Numbered from the stretch's first letter, positions 45,600-54,966 are shown. The stretch is 64,000 bases of DNA from Ariolimax columbianus (GCA_036924085.1 JAVGWX010000018.1:18107464-18171463), one strand, 5' to 3'. Notes: a model not told the origin generated them from the sequence alone. Made by a program: numbers and translations.

Positions 45600-45775
45600 T
45601 GCTTTGTACTGGTTAAACAGGATCTGCAGAGTCTATATGCAAGCAGTTTTTTCTACTCAACTTGATATAAAATAGTTTTGAGTGCATTAACTGAACCTGC
45701 CCACACAGTTTCCTGTGGAAAAGCATTCCAAGTATTCACTGTAAGGTCTATGATTTGAAACATAGAAAACCAAAA
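45600..45775 (-). mobile_element. CR1/L2-type 3' fragment inside LINE-E
   Basis: It shares GCAGAGTCTATATGCAAGCA, TTGAGTGCATTAACTGAACC and GGAAAAGCATTCCAAGTATT with the fragment at 23.2-23.4 kb. LINE-E coding text resumes at about 45,790. Confidence 0.65.
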
Positions 45776-46394
45776 TGAAGCAAAAATCAACTAAACAAAG
45801 TATAGACTTTCATAAATAAGTGCCTGCAAATAATAGAGACATGGCATGATAAGATCACTAATGTGGAACTGTTGGACAGAACCAGACAGATATAAGTGAA
45901 ACACGATGTGTGAAGAAAGTGTTGCTATTGGGTAGGACACACATTAAGGAAACCAGTTGATGACATTACAAGACCTTCTCTGTTTTGGAATTCCCATAAC
46001 AAGAGAAGTAGATCCCGACCAAGACACACTTGGAGAAGAGAGAGAGCTCGAGACAGACATTAAGGAAATAGAGATGTCTCAGGACAGAAGAACTTGGCAC
46101 ACATTTGTTTAAGACGTGTTCTACATGAAGCTGAAACGTTTTGATTGATCATAGGATTGTGCATTGGGGTAGCAACATCATCATGTCTAAATGTTTACTA
46201 CACAAATACCAACTGTAAGAGACTACCACTGTTCTTTATACAGACTTTCCATAAGGGACTAGCAGCCTTATATGGGGAAAAAGAAAACAAGATGCCTATA
46301 ATAAACAGACTGAGATTTCAGCCAATAAGACTTTCTTCAAGACAATACATAAAGTCAAAGAAGGAGAGGAATACAATGTGAACCACCAACTTAC

Positions 46395-46735
46395 AAAAGT
46401 TCATTGGTACTCGAATAAACAAAATGTTATTGCACATCACATGCGATGATGGCCACAATATCAGGCGGTTTTGTCTTAATAATGTGATGTGTGCTATATT
46501 TGGATTATAGTGAGGGAGAGAATGCGCCGATCATCAATCTCACTCTCTTATCCTGAGTTGTCTTGGATCAGTGGCAAGACTATTGGTCGAGACGACTGGA
46601 GGTAACTCAGAATGCAGGCACTCTGGTCTTACCTCCCGTGAGAGCGGGGGTCGCTTGAGACTTGCGAGATTTGATCGCTCACCGTTTCCATTCATCACTG
46701 TAAGAAGACGATTGCCTTGACTGCAGCGACTCCTA
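46395..46735. repeat. Y repeat, copy 1 (intact at the site of the 50.8 kb insertion)
   Basis: About 340 bp with TTGCACATCACATGCGATGA, TTTGGATTATAGTGAGGGAG, TCATCAATCTCACTCTCTTA and GATCAGTGGCAAGACTATTG in order. It reads straight through the position at which the copy at 50.7-52.5 kb is interrupted, and so serves as an empty-site reference. Confidence 0.82.
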
Positions 46736-46762
46736 GCGAATACTGTCATAATCAAAACTCAG

Positions 46763-46985
46763 TCTAGTGGTTAAGTGACACGGTTCACAATCTGAAGGTA
46801 CTGGGTTCGTACCCCAATCACAGCACCGGGGAAGCAAACCCATAGAAAATGTAGGAGGAAGCAGACCCTTACATAAAATGCATGCTGAAATTGAATGCAC
46901 TGAGCTGGCAGGCGCAAAATAAAAAAATAGTGCAATGCACACTGCCTTGGGGAATAGAGAAATAAGGCGAACCCCAAAAAAGTTT
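46763..46985 (+). mobile_element. SINE-1 copy
   Basis: GTCTAGTGGTTAAGTGACAC, a slightly changed B box (GGTTCGTACCC), GCAGACCCTTACATAAAATG, core TGAAATTGAATGCACTGAGC and an A-rich end. Confidence 0.88.
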
Positions 46986-47136
46986 AATGATCATATCTCA
47001 ACTTTTTTAGCAGCTTATCGATTCAAGTTAGTAAAGTAAAGATCCCGTTTCGCTGCATATGGGAAATATAGTGTTGTGCCCATATTATTTGGTGACTCAC
47101 AGTACATAATGGGTGATTGGTCAGTATCACACTCAC

Positions 47137-47226
47137 TGTCTTTACTTCCAAGATTTTAGTACGGTACCCAATTTCTGTGGCCGGGTCAACCAGAGGAGCC
47201 GGTTTACGAAATATTCTATCAGCCAT
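47137..47226 (-). CDS. candidate first coding exon of an unidentified - strand gene
   Basis: From ATG at 47,226 the frame reads MADRIFRKPAPLVDPATEIG, then YRTKILEVKT, ending exactly at a GTGAGT donor (47,136-47,131). An alternative donor GTAAAG would end it after ILE. The start context has G at -3 and G at +4. Composition is protein-like (charged, Pro-rich start), less AT-rich than its surroundings, and not part of any repeat seen here. I do not recognise the family. Downstream exons would lie to the left. Confidence 0.45.
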
Positions 47227-47560
47227 ATCACTTTTGACCTTTAATTACTTGTATTTTCGTTTATGTGTTTATCATTCCACAACATTCAAACAAAATTAAA
47301 AACGCTCCGATATTCACAGTTAAACCTAATTCAGAAAGGGTAACACAAGGCAGAGTGATTTGAACCGTGTCTGAAAGCAAACTAGCGGCATGTAGGAAGT
47401 GCGCCAGCGTCATATCGCTGTGGTATCATGTCTTCAAAATGACTCATCGAGTCGTGGTGTTGGTGCAAAAAAGGGTCTTAAATTCTAAACGTTGTAAGTC
47501 GAAACATCGTAACCTGAGGTTTGACATTTTTGTTTCTAATGATGAAATGGGAGAAAGTTA
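47227..47560 (-). promoter_or_regulatory. possible promoter and 5' region of the 47.2 kb candidate gene
   Basis: The stretch upstream of the candidate start contains several CpG (CGCTCCGATA, GCGCCAGCGTCATATCGCTG) in an otherwise CpG-poor neighbourhood and is free of recognised repeats. No TATA box is obvious. It is only as strong as the exon call. Confidence 0.25.
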
Positions 47561-47629
47561 ATAGAATGACCGGTAATTATAGGTGAATACTGATTGGGGT
47601 AATTTATTACTTAATGTTTACATGAAAAG

Positions 47630-48025
47630 ATGACTGTCAAATTTTTTAAATTTGTACCTCGAAACATATTTGAGACCTTTTATCTGTCACAAAAAACACC
47701 TTCAGAACTTTTCGATCGTTTTATGGGTAAGGTCGTACTATTTTCCGGCCAGTACGGTAAAACTTTCATTTTCATAAAACTGACAGTTCTTTATAACGAA
47801 TTTAGAAATATTATACAAGTCAAATATAGAATAGATAGTAGTGAAGTAAAGATGTTGGTTCCCTGTGTGGATTCAAGCCTTGTTGTGGAGGAAATAAATA
47901 GGATATATGCTCATTACTATGCATATTGTAAAATAGTGGCTAATGGGGGTTGTGTATGGATTGGGCACTCTCAAATAGTAACACAAAATGCTATACAGCA
48001 AGGGCATGTCAGTCGTTGTGCATAG
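47630..48025 (+). other. unassigned open frame of 131 codons
   Basis: MTVKFFKFVPRNIFETFYLS ... VEEINRIYAHYYAYCKIVAN ... SRCA. There are no internal repeats, no transposon motif I know and no signal peptide. It is among the longer non-repetitive frames outside LINEs and overlaps a - strand frame. It could be chance, an exon or a viral/transposon remnant; I cannot choose. Confidence 0.25.
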
Positions 48026-48029
48026 GCTG

Positions 48030-49640
48030 CTTATAAGGCAGCCATCTGCTGTAGTTGTCATATGCTTCTATGGGAACAGCAATAAAAATGTTGGTGACGA
48101 GATGATGTTCCATGCGTGTCATAAAAGTAACTAAAGAGGGTTTTTTTTATGGACCTCTCACCCTTAAACAATGAAAACAAAATACTACAAAGCATGCCAC
48201 TGCTGCAAGAGTAATTAAATTCTGTGGTTACCACATTCTGCTATTGGAACACAGAAAGGAAAGACGTTTACGAGGAACAATTTCTGTAATAAATTTTATT
48301 GAAAGTTAGCGGTGTGAATTCTTAGTGCTTGAGGGAATTCTTCTCAAGTAGAGCCAATTTTTGTCTTGCAGCTGCTTCTAGAATGCATGTGTAAGCCAGA
48401 TTAGTGGGCCATTAGCTGTACTTGCTTGGTTTTCAGCACCGAATATTAATTGTGACTACACTTGTAAGAAAGACAACGGTCTATCAGAGTCAGACATGCT
48501 ACAAACATCTGGTTAAGGCATGTAACTTAGGGTATCGCACCTAGACCGCACACCTTCACCAACAAATGTCCCCGTTACACACCTTTTTGTTTGATGGTGA
48601 AATGGGACAACAAAAACAAATCTGGGACGATGGACGTGACAGTGAACATTTCTCGTGGAGTTTGCGGAGGATAAATCAAAATCAATAAGACATGTCTTTA
48701 GGAAACTACCTGACATATACTGGATTGGAACTTACAGGTGAAGTGAATTTGGGGAGGTGAAACATACATTTTGTGAAGAGCTTTGGAAGAGGAATCATGG
48801 TGACTGGAATCTCATTTGCAATGCTCAAGAAGACTGTCCGAAATAGGAAACACTGGAAAGCAATCATTTTAGTCCTATGCTTCAAAGGAAACTAGAGGAA
48901 TAAGTCAAGTCTAGCTGTCAACAAACAAATGTGGGAAATCAAGTTTTCAATTTTTTTGCATGAGGAAATTTTTCTTTCTTCTTTTTAAGCTCAAGATCCA
49001 CAAGGTGTTGTGACACGTAAGTCTGCACTGTGTGTTTGCTATGAGTCTGTTGTCTGCACTGTGTGTTTGCTATGAGTCTGTTGTCTGCACTCTGTTTATG
49101 TTTGCTATTAGTCTTACGCGCTATGATGCTCTATGTCTATCACACACATGTCAACCTGTACGAGATGAAAACACATACACCAGAACGACGTAAATCGTAC
49201 TGGAGGAAAGAACTTTTACACCTGTGTCTGTTTGGGTGAGAAACAGGCTGGGAAATCGGCATAAATTTATAGGTTTTAATAAGTAAATGCCCATTTGTTA
49301 CTAGGGTCTACAAAAGAAGCAGAGAATATTAACACTGTAACCTGCTCAGCATGCTGTCAGAAGCTACTGTTACAATCTATAAACTACATGAAAAACAAAT
49401 TCAGACCTATTCTCCAAAAGGAATGAGAAAAGTGCCTTAAGTCAAGTCATATGTAACTATAAACATTTAATTTAGAAACTACTCAAAATGTCTGTGAAGA
49501 TAACAGTTTATGTTATGAAAAACGAACCCAAGCAGATCGCGTGTTCTTGTTGTTGCTGTCCCAAAGCTGCTGAGCTTGTCTGCTCATTCAATGTCATTCT
49601 TATATAAATACAGGACTTTTTCGGTTGTATCACTGTGCCA
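48030..49640. other. stretch without recognised gene, one short tandem repeat
   Basis: At 49,021-49,110 TCTGCACTGTGTGTTTGCTA plus TGAGTCTGTTG occurs three times with small changes. Nothing else is recognised. Confidence 0.45.
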
Positions 49641-50030
49641 TACCGTGAATTGGCACTTGTATCAATATATTTCATCATGACCAAGTGTTAGTTTGCTCAA
49701 TGAGTAGGTGTCTTCTGTTTTGTCGAGGTGAGAACAATGACTGCACAAGGTCGCATGCTGAGGGTTGATGTGGTTTAAGTGATTAATGACGCTGGTGTGT
49801 CCTATTCGGAATTGAAAGATGAAGCTTTGTTGTCTTTTGTGCAGTCTATCTATGTCCATCATTATTTTTTTTGGCTGTGGTATTTCGTTAAATACACTGC
49901 GATCCAATATCCCCATCATCCACCTGTTCAGCCAGATTTCCCTGGTTTTATTTTTTTGGATTCATTTAACTATGTAGTTGCTTCGCGACCTATTCTGATG
50001 TATGGAGGCTCCCATTTTTGCCTGAAGCAG
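49640..50030 (-). mobile_element. I-group-like LINE fragment, C-terminal finger
   Basis: The - strand reads EIWLNRWMMGILDRSVFNEI, then QSFIFQFRIGHTSVINHLNH and TLCSHCSHLDKTEDTYSL. The block RIGHT---HL followed by a C-x2-C finger is the usual C terminus of RNase H-bearing LINEs, though this family is different from A, B, D and H. The last His/Cys pair of the finger is lost. Confidence 0.65.
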
Positions 50031-50281
50031 ATCATATAATATCAGTTACATATGTCGATATCTACCACAGAGGTACCCAAAATTAAAATAATAATTTTCA
50101 ATGCATGCAGTGAAAGAACGTTGTGCATGAGGCCAGCAACCTCATCATGTAAAATCATTGTTACAGACTGCAAGTGCTCAGATTCAGACTGAGATGGCCG
50201 TATGCTTTGTTTTGTAGCGGAAAGTCAAAATGATTGAATGTTGAAATAACCACAACCATGTTCTATCAGCCAGTGTATTTT

Positions 50282-50456
50282 GGACTGATTTCTTCTTCAT
50301 CGTTCATTCTCAAATTCTCGCTACCAAGCCCAGAAAAGGCATTTGCAAGTAGCAGGATGTTGTCTGGAAAATTCATTGTAGTATGTCGTAGTTTACAGCT
50401 TGACTGCTATATTTATACCTTTCGGTCCAACACATCCGACTTCAGCAGGGGACTGG
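50282..50456 (-). mobile_element. X-family 3' module, - strand
   Basis: The + strand shows TTCTTCATCGTTCATTCTCA (reversed tail), CTACCAAGCCCAGAAAAGGC, TAGTTTACAGCTTGACTGCT and CCAACACATCCGACTTCAGC. The head is absent. Confidence 0.78.
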
Positions 50457-50487
50457 TTTGATTGAATGTTTTACTAACCCTAAAGGC

Positions 50488-50680
50488 TGAGGAGACTCTG
50501 ATTAGCGTAATGGCAGAACACTTGCTTTTCGCTGCAAAGGTACAGGGTTCCAACTTCTGTTGCCGGGGCGCTCCTGTCAATCCTGCCGTAAATAGGTTCC
50601 TGGCTAATGAAAGGAAACTGGCCACCCAATTTCATAAACAAGCTGTGGCTGGATTATGGAAGTCTCTAACATAATTTTGT
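50488..50680 (+). mobile_element. V-family SINE
   Basis: Head TCTGATTAGCGTAATGGCAG, B-box-like GGGTTCCAACTTC, core CCTGTCAATCCTGCCGTAAA and the GGAAACTGGCCACCCAATTT block. Confidence 0.75.
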
Positions 50681-50824
50681 TGCCCATCGTAAGCGATGAT
50701 TTCAACATCAGTTGGTTTTATCTTGATGATGTAACTTGCATTGTATTTGGATTATAGTGAGAAAGAAACTGCGCTGGTCATCAACCTCACTCTCTCATCC
50801 CAAGCTACCTTGAACCAGTAGCAA

Positions 50825-51262
50825 TTTGACTCAACACGGCCAACACTGAAATGATTGACAGGCCGAGAGCACTTTCGTTGGGTCTAATATGGAACGGGTG
50901 CTGGATTTAGACCCTCGGAAATCTTGGGCTAAGCTCTCTGTGGCTCGATTGGCCTGCACTCAGTGTTCGATAAAGGAATTGACGGAAGGGCACCACCATG
51001 AGTGGAGCCTGTGGCTTAACTTGACTCTACACGCCAACACTGTAAAATGACTGACAGATTGAGAGCACTCTCATTGGGTCTAATAGGGAACGTGTGCTGG
51101 TATTAGACCCACGGAAATCTGGGGCTAAGCTCTCTGTGTCTCGATTGGCCCGCATTCAGTGGTCGATAAAGGAATTGACAGAAGGGCACTACCATGAGTG
51201 GAGCCTGCGGCTTAATTTGACTCAACACGCCAACACTGTAAAATGACTGAGAGCACTTTCGT
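50825..51262 (+). repeat. 196-bp tandem units, each 18S piece + 28S piece + spacer (2.2 copies)
   Basis: TTTGACTCAACACG-type starts lie at 50,825, 51,020 and 51,216. Each unit contains an 18S-like part (AAAGGAATTGACGGAAGGGC, CACCACCATGAGTGGAGCCT, GGCTTAATTTGACTCAACAC, then GATTGACAG / GATTGAGAGC), a 28S-like part (CTAATAGGGAACGTGTGCTG with TTAGACC) and about 57 bp of unknown origin ending GGTCGATAAAGG. The 18S text is the very conserved region around the universal 'GGAATTGACGG' priming site. Confidence 0.85.
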
Positions 51263-51780
51263 TGGGTCTAATAGGGAACGTGTGCTGGAATTAGACCCAC
51301 GAAAGACAGGTCAGTTTTACCCTCTAAATGAAAGAGCGCTGCTACGGTAATCCTGCTCAGCCCTAGAGAAATCGCAGGTTTCAGACGCTTGGTCATTGAC
51401 TGACTAAAAAGCCCTCTATTGATTCGTTGGGTCTAATCGTGAACGGGTCCTGGTATTAGACCCCCGGAAGATAGGTCAGTCTTGCCTTATTAATGACAGG
51501 GCGTTGCTACGGTAATCCTGCTCAATTCGAGAGGAGTCGCAGAGATTTGTCCACATACTAGGCTCATAAGCCAACAACATCTCCGTGCCATGACCAGGCT
51601 TGTCCCCTGGTCAAATGCACTCCTTCGAGAGAAATCGCAGGTCGCTGACATTTGGTCCACGTGCTTGGCTGATAAGCCAATGGTGCGAAGTTACCATCTG
51701 AGGGACTACGGCTAAACGCCTCTAAGCCAGAATACCGCCCTAAATCTCAGCACTGCTGTGATGGGAGGCTACGACATGGC
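51263..51780 (+). other. 28S rRNA-like 3' segment, repeated in three diverged passes
   Basis: Pass 1 (51,263-51,395): GGGAACGTGTGCTGG, AAAGACAGGTCAGTTTTACC, CTACGGTAATCCTGCTCAG. Pass 2 (51,425-51,565): GGTCTAATCGTGAACGGGTC, GGTAATCCTGCTCAATTCGA, GAGGAGTCGCAGA. Pass 3 (51,625-51,780): GAGAGAAATCGCAGGTCGCT, GACATTTGGTCCACGTGCTT, GGCTGATAAGCCAATGGTGC, CGCCTCTAAGCCAGAATACC. All belong to the 3' end of large-subunit rRNA, including the sarcin-ricin loop region. Each pass is too diverged to be functional rRNA. Confidence 0.82.
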
Positions 51781-52519
51781 TGGGACCTGGGGCTCGCATC
51801 TCAGCCCGGCCCGGTCAAGTCGCAGAAATGCACCTGGTTAAATGCACTCCTGCCTTTCTCTTTACCTCTGTCTGCTATCAGTCATCCCAATGGACGCAGA
51901 AGAGATGCAGTCCAGCGGACATTGCACCCCTGCCCTATTGTGACAACCTCCCAGGTGGCGGGGAATGCTAGGCGTACCATCACTGCAGATGAGCCGAGAA
52001 AATAAAGGAAGCAGAGATACCTCACTCACATGCCCATGCTACGTTCCTGGCAGGACGTGACGATCCTGAAACACAGTCACACTGGACTGCCTCTCTTCCG
52101 GGATAGAACAAACTAGTACATAGTCCATCATATCATATCATTGCCAAACCCTATAGACACGAGTGGGGAAGACTCGATAGTCCTGCAAGACAACTTCCCT
52201 AAGAGAGACAACTCTGACCAAAAACAACTGCTGCCTTGCAGTTAGGCTGGGGACAGCCAAAGGCTAAGGAGGGCATCCCTACAGAAACGCCTGTTGAAAT
52301 CGGATGCACTGAGCCACAGGCTTAACAAAATAAAACAGTGCAACGTAAATATCGCTGTAAACAGCGTACGATGAAGAAGAAGAAGAAGAACCAGTAGCAA
52401 GATGATTAGTCAAGTTGACTGGATGTAACTCAGGATACAGGCTCTGGTCTTACCTCCTTTGAGGACAGGGGTTTGCTTGGAACATGAGATTCAATTGCCC
52501 ACCATTTCCTTTCATTGCT

Positions 52520-52575
52520 TTAACACTTCATCCCTGACAGCAGTGCTTGCCACATAACTACCTTTACCTTACTTA
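52520..52575 (+). mobile_element. V-family 3' block fragment
   Basis: TAACACTTCATCCCTGACAG and CATAACTACCTTTACCTTAC match the 3' ends of the V copies at 7.8 and 29.85 kb. Confidence 0.5.
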
Positions 52576-52609
52576 ATGGTTGAAAACTGCCCTCAAGACA
52601 CTCAAAATT

Positions 52610-53420
52610 TGAACTTCTTCGCCGTTCATCCTCATATCAAGGTCCCAGTTTCTTTCACAAATGCCAACATTGTTTGTAAAGCTGTTTTATCTCCATACAG
52701 CTTCTGTCAATCATATGTCTTGCCAGGTCAGTATTGATCTCTCTCTACTTGTGTAAGCTTGCAGCTTTGTAGGATGTGTTCCAAGGTCATGGTATGCTCC
52801 CTGCATGGAAACCTGTTATCTGTCCCAATCCTCATTTTGTTGCAAAGATGACACTTGAGTCTAATATGTCCAGTTCTCGGTCTGAAGATGAGGATTTGCC
52901 CTTCTCTGGTTAAATTACATTAAAGGGATGGCGTGGGTTAGTGGTTAAGTGACACGGCTCACAAGCCGAAAGTGCTGGGTTTGCTCCCCAATCACAGTAC
53001 TGGTCATTACTCCGAGGAAGCAGACCCTTATATAAAATGCATGCAGAAGTCGGATGCACTGGGCCGACAGGGGCAAAATAAAAACATAGTGCAACTGCAT
53101 TGTACCTTAGGGAATAGAGAGAAAAAGGCAAACGCACAAACAAATTATATTAGCTGTCTTCTTTTCTCAAATGATCAGCCCATTTTCCACTGAAGTTGGC
53201 TTTAATTATGGTCTTGGTCTCATTATATGTAATACTCAGGTCTGTTTGTGGGAAAGCTCCTCCACACTTTGCTAGTTTCTCTGCAGTTTCATTACACATC
53301 GAAATTGCAGTGGGAGGGGATCCACTGAATGACAAATGTTGGCTGTTCTGCTGAGAGCCGTGTCAGTGAGGGCATGCATTTCTCAAGTGTGTTTTAGACT
53401 TGCTATTGCTGACTAGACAG
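52610..53420 (-). mobile_element. LINE-B copy, interrupted by a SINE-1
   Basis: On the - strand: FVIQWIPSHCN, NETAEKLAKCGGAFPQTDLS, KTIIKANFSGKWADHLRKED, [SINE-1], then REGQILIFRPRTGHIRLKCH and TLEHILQSC. It matches the + strand copy at 2.5-3.07 kb, which lacks the SINE, and so shows the empty site. Confidence 0.85.
52923..53141 (+). mobile_element. SINE-1 copy with 11-bp duplication inside LINE-B
   Basis: GGGATGGCGTGGGTTAGTGG head, GCAGACCCTTATATAAAATG, core CAGAAGTCGGATGCACTGGG CCGACAGG and an A-rich end. The flanks are AAATTACATTA (52,912-52,922) and AAATTATATTA (53,142-53,152). Confidence 0.92.
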
Positions 53421-54640
53421 AAATTTGAACAAAAATATATTTACAAAATTTGTAATTACAGAACTGTTTAGGCTAAAAACCATTCCACAATGTATGGTGG
53501 TGCACTGAAAGGAATGCTTGAAACCTGTAAATATTACAGGGAAACCATACAGGTTGGCATGTATGCTATCAGTTAGTTGTTTCCTTACAGCTTATACAGT
53601 GTTCTGCAACTTTTCCTGCCCTATGCCTGCCAAAGTTTTGCTATATATGATATATGACAATGCATTATGCTGTTCTACTTTTCAAGCTTGCAATATATTG
53701 CATCCTTATTTTCTGTGTTCTAGTAAAGTCTGGCTTTTCGTTATCTAGTCTAGCTTTGTATGTCCCTGCCTGTGTATTTTTGTCTATCTTCTCTAAGGTA
53801 GAAGACTGTCTAACTCATGAGCACCTTATAATTCACACAAGTCAAAATACTGCCTAGTATGAAGTAATTATTTGGGTATTTAAAAAGGTCTAGAAAGAAC
53901 ACCCCTTATATAATACAGCTAATAACAGATTGAATAGCTTGTTTTTGAGGGGAGCAGAAGTTTATATTTTGATATCTAAATATTATGTTTTTAGGTACAA
54001 GATTCAAATCCCGGATGAACCTTAATATTTGTTCTTACTCTTTTTTTGTGAGTAAAATCTGATCAATACATTGCATTCTACCATGATGTCAATAAATAAA
54101 AAGTTCAGATCAGGGAAACAGCTGCGGCTTGTTTATCTTCCAGCTGTAAGTGCCACTGAATTTACATAGTCCTAAAGTGACTTAATTTATTATAATCAAT
54201 AACGTGAGATCATTTTTATGTGACACGAAACTTGTTTCCCACGAAACGTCTGCCTGCGTAGTCAAAATGACCAACACTACCTACTTCCTTTGTGAAACTA
54301 ATTTTCAGATGGCACAGTGGTCTAGGGGTGAGAGGGTGCTAGAAGTCCGTGGTTTAAATCCTAGATGAATTTTATCTTTTCTTTCTTCTTCAAATGTTCT
54401 GTTTAAATCTGATTGAAACTTTTATCAATAGTACAGTTGCACTGGCGGGCAGATGTTCTGCCCGAATCTGCAACTGTGTTTATATTTACATATTATATAT
54501 ATATTCACTGTTTTTTATTGAATTAACCTGTCAATAATAATATTTCATGTATATGTGTAAACATGCCCTGCTTGTTCTAACAATACTTTGAGTCACGTAA
54601 TAAATACGTTGTATATTTATGTATGTGATGCCATCTTCTA
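53421..54640. other. stretch without recognised feature
   Basis: No repeat family or reliable exon recognised. Two texts that resemble tRNA-like heads (TGGTCTAGGGGTGAGAGGGT ... GGTTTAAATCC at about 54,311-54,361) are too weak to call as SINEs. Confidence 0.35.
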
Positions 54641-54726
54641 GCATTATTATTCTCATTCATTGTCTCAAGGAGAAAATGAAGTGGAAGTTAAAAAGGAAGC
54701 GCCTGTTATTGATCATGTTGTTGAAC
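54641..54726 (+). CDS. candidate exon of unknown gene (Glu/Lys-rich)
   Basis: Between a possible acceptor (CATCTTCTAG, ending 54,640) and a good donor GTGAGTAT (54,727) one frame reads HYYSHSLSQGENEVEVKKEA, then PVIDHVVE plus one base. The acidic/basic composition looks coding. It does not join in phase to the last ATP8A exon (the phase-1 junction would create a stop), so another exon would be needed between them, or it belongs to another gene or is chance. Confidence 0.28.
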
Positions 54727-54966
54727 GTGAGTATATGGCCATGTATGACCAGCCATGTACATTCACCTTGCATTTAAGCATCTTGTGCTAAGTTTGTTCC
54801 TGTTATGTTAGTATTATTATTATTTCAGCATTCTTTAGTGGAGACTGGGGATATTGTATTAATTTCAAAAGTTTTATTTGAATGCTGTTTTTGTTTACGT
54901 TTGCTTATGCTTATATGAATTAATTAGAATATCAGGAGCTCATACATTATGTAGTTTTACTTTCTA

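Larger units (their letters stand above)
43484..46145 (+). mobile_element. RTE-type LINE-E, full domain order but heavily decayed and invaded
   Basis: Endonuclease start WNVRTMYEHRKAAEMRNYK, VALMLSKVVHKALI, NIILYYAPTNNKER, then EEQAGFQQNKHYDPIAALRI (RT), FDCLDRESFLKDA, LYEYMKYRVLYEDQFS, LDDLDFANDWLF in place of FADD, QKLGLT, ALTAL-like thumb remains and finally RSRPRHTWRRERA with VLHEAETF. Insertions: X pieces at 43,735-43,885 and 44,722-44,968 and a CR1-type fragment at 45,600-45,775. A part of the endonuclease is duplicated (43,628-43,727 and 43,934-44,033). Confidence 0.82.
50825..52387 (+). mobile_element. retroposed chimera: 18S/28S rRNA pieces plus SINE-like tail, with duplication
   Basis: A single 1.56 kb insertion in a Y repeat, flanked by GAACCAGTAGCAA at 50,812-50,824 and 52,388-52,400 (13 bp, identical). 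The 5' part (50,825-51,780) consists of 18S- and 28S-like pieces, all in rRNA sense orientation. The middle (51,781-52,240) is unassigned. The 3' part has the shared SINE core (GTTGAAATCGGATGCACTGA, about 52,291), then ATATCGCTGTAAACAGCGTA and (GAA)n. Duplication, poly-GAA end and 5' truncation inside 18S fit target-primed reverse transcription by a GAA-tail LINE. There is no long ORF, so it would depend on other elements. It could be a one-off template-switch product or a member of a family with an rRNA-derived head. Confidence 0.85.
50672..52540. repeat. Y repeat, copy 2, split by the rRNA chimera
   Basis: The left half (50,672-50,824: CCCATCGTAAGCGATGATTT ... TTTGGATTATAGTGAGAAAG ... CTACCTTGAACCAGTAGCAA) and right half (52,401-52,540: GATGATTAGTCAAGTTGACT ... 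GGTCTTACCTCCTTTGAGGA) join into the same order as the uninterrupted copy at 46.4-46.7 kb. Confidence 0.88.

Noticed and set aside
50825..51780. Functional rRNA genes or an rDNA locus
   Set aside because: Only short diverged pieces of 18S and 28S in mixed order, with no 5.8S, spacers or complete subunits, inside a unit bounded by a retroposition duplication.
54683..54726. Direct continuation of the ATP8A tail into the Glu/Lys-rich text at 54.7 kb
   Set aside because: The last ATP8A exon ends after one base (T), and joining to the acceptor before GAGAAAATG creates TGA; the connection fails without an extra exon.
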